Source: Dehalococcoidia bacterium UBA1123 | GTDB lineage: Bacteria > Chloroflexota > Dehalococcoidia > Lucifugimonadales > UBA1123 | Assembly: GCA_002313895.1 (NCBI GenBank) | Contig: DCAW01000017.1 | Coordinates: 1,625-7,698 of the forward strand | Reading direction: 5' to 3' | Length of the DNA stretch: 6,074 nt | In this document: positions 5,523 through 6,074 of the stretch, one piece after another | Numbering within the stretch: position 1 is the first letter of the stretch | Layout of the letters: every line of letters starts with the position of its first letter | Program-made: the position numbers and the translations under genes | Notes under the pieces: model-generated | Seen by the model: only the letters and a program-made list of their open reading frames with translations | What the model was told of the DNA's origin: nothing | Databases searched by the model: none

Positions 5523-6074
5523 CTACTTAAAGACGGCGTCAGCGATGCCCTCAAGGTATCGGGACATCTCGGCCTCATCCTCTGCCAAAGGCGCGCTGAC
5601 GACCACTCTGTTGGCGCCAGCGTCATGGAATGACCTGATCACATCGAGGTCTGGCTGCTGGCCGTAGATCGTTATCGAAATGGAATCGGGGTCTCTACCG
5701 GCCTCAATAGCCAATTCAGTTAGCGTTCCCCGGCTCGTTTCGATCATCGCAGGAGTTGCCCGATTTGGCATCCAACCATCGCCCCATTCGATAATGCGCT
5801 TGAATACGTTGCGGGCCATGCCTCCGAGAATCACCGGGGGATGGGGTTTCTGCATAGGTTTCGGGAACATGCGGACAGGCGGAAAGTCGTAATACTTGCC
5901 GTGGAATTCCGCCTCGTCCTTCGTCCACATCTCCTTCATGGCGAGAATCGATTCTTTCGTCTGGGTCCACCGATGATCGAAGTCACCGCCCATCATCTCC
6001 GTCTCTTCACGATGCCAACCCGCGCCTATGCCTAGAAGCACCCTGCCGCCGCTAAACAGGTCCAGTGTCGAAAT
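5523..6074 (-). CDS. LLM class (F420-dependent type) oxidoreductase, C-terminal part
   Basis: The frame stays open to the right edge of the window, so the N-terminal part lies outside; 183 C-terminal residues are visible. The frame continues above an in-frame GTG at 6041, reading ISTLDLFSGGRV before LLGIGAGWHREE, the strongly conserved 'SGGR..LGvGaGw..eE' stretch of the luciferase family. Further landmarks are the helix MKEMWTKDEAEFHGKYYDF (46-64), PPVILGGMA (79-87) and EWGDGWMP (96-103), all typical of the F420-dependent branch. Such enzymes carry out hydride transfer or oxygenation using reduced F420 or FMN; the substrate is not predictable. It differs in subfamily from the luciferase-like protein at the left edge, so it is not a recent duplicate. 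The deaminase follows 75 bases downstream on the same strand. Confident for the family, moderate for F420 over FMN. Confidence 0.9.
   Translation of the reverse strand: MSTLDLFSGGRVLLGIGAGWHREETEMMGGDFDHRWTQTKESILAMKEMWTKDEAEFHGKYYDFPPVRMFPKPMQKPHPPVILGGMARNVFKRIIEWGDGWMPNRATPAMIETSRGTLTELAIEAGRDPDSISITIYGQQPDLDVIRSFHDAGANRVVVSAPLAEDEAEMSRYLEGIADAVFK

Noticed and set aside
1..6074. CRISPR array, tRNA, rRNA, riboswitch or prophage
   Set aside because: I found no regularly spaced repeats, cloverleaf-like segments, conserved rRNA stretches or phage genes in any gap; all gaps are under 230 bases.

Overview
The 6,074-base window carries eight protein-coding genes, two of them cut by the window edges. 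I see no rRNA, tRNA, insertion sequence, CRISPR array or phage genes. The content suggests a free-living bacterium of moderate-to-high GC. Two unrelated luciferase-like flavin/F420 oxidoreductases in 6 kb, a PAL-like NHL propeller, a GYD-domain protein and a duplicated dimeric alpha-beta barrel protein together resemble gene content I associate with marine Chloroflexota of the SAR202/Dehalococcoidia type. That assignment is inference from gene content, not from a marker gene; a search with the FtsY protein would settle it.

Left block, plus strand (1-1838): the C-terminal bulk of a luciferase-like monooxygenase lies 44 bases upstream of a protein made of two tandem ferredoxin-like (dimeric alpha-beta barrel) halves. 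They are probably co-transcribed. A perfect 16-bp hairpin at 1858-1898 closes this unit and also faces the end of the next, convergent gene.

Middle block (1934-3951): a minus-strand six-bladed propeller protein keeps all the active-site residues I can recall of peptidyl-alpha-hydroxyglycine alpha-amidating lyase (PAL). It is divergently arranged with a small GYD-domain protein, followed by a standalone MOSC-domain protein. The 223-bp divergent spacer is AT-richer than its surroundings. It contains a consensus extended -10 box for the minus-strand gene and a 14-bp palindrome.

Right block (3982-6074): ftsY, the SRP receptor GTPase, runs on the plus strand and ends in a 4-base stop-to-stop overlap with a minus-strand zinc-dependent nucleoside/cytidine-type deaminase. 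Upstream of the deaminase, on the same strand, is the C-terminal part of a second luciferase-family oxidoreductase that runs off the right edge.

The genes do not form one obvious pathway. FtsY is housekeeping. The rest looks like an accessory catabolic or oxidative-metabolism neighbourhood: two flavin/F420 oxidoreductases, a small-barrel protein that may be an accessory enzyme, a PAL-like lyase and a MOSC protein. I found no convincing undescribed multi-gene system. The best leads are the PAL-like protein without a visible monooxygenase partner and the internally duplicated barrel protein paired with the first monooxygenase.
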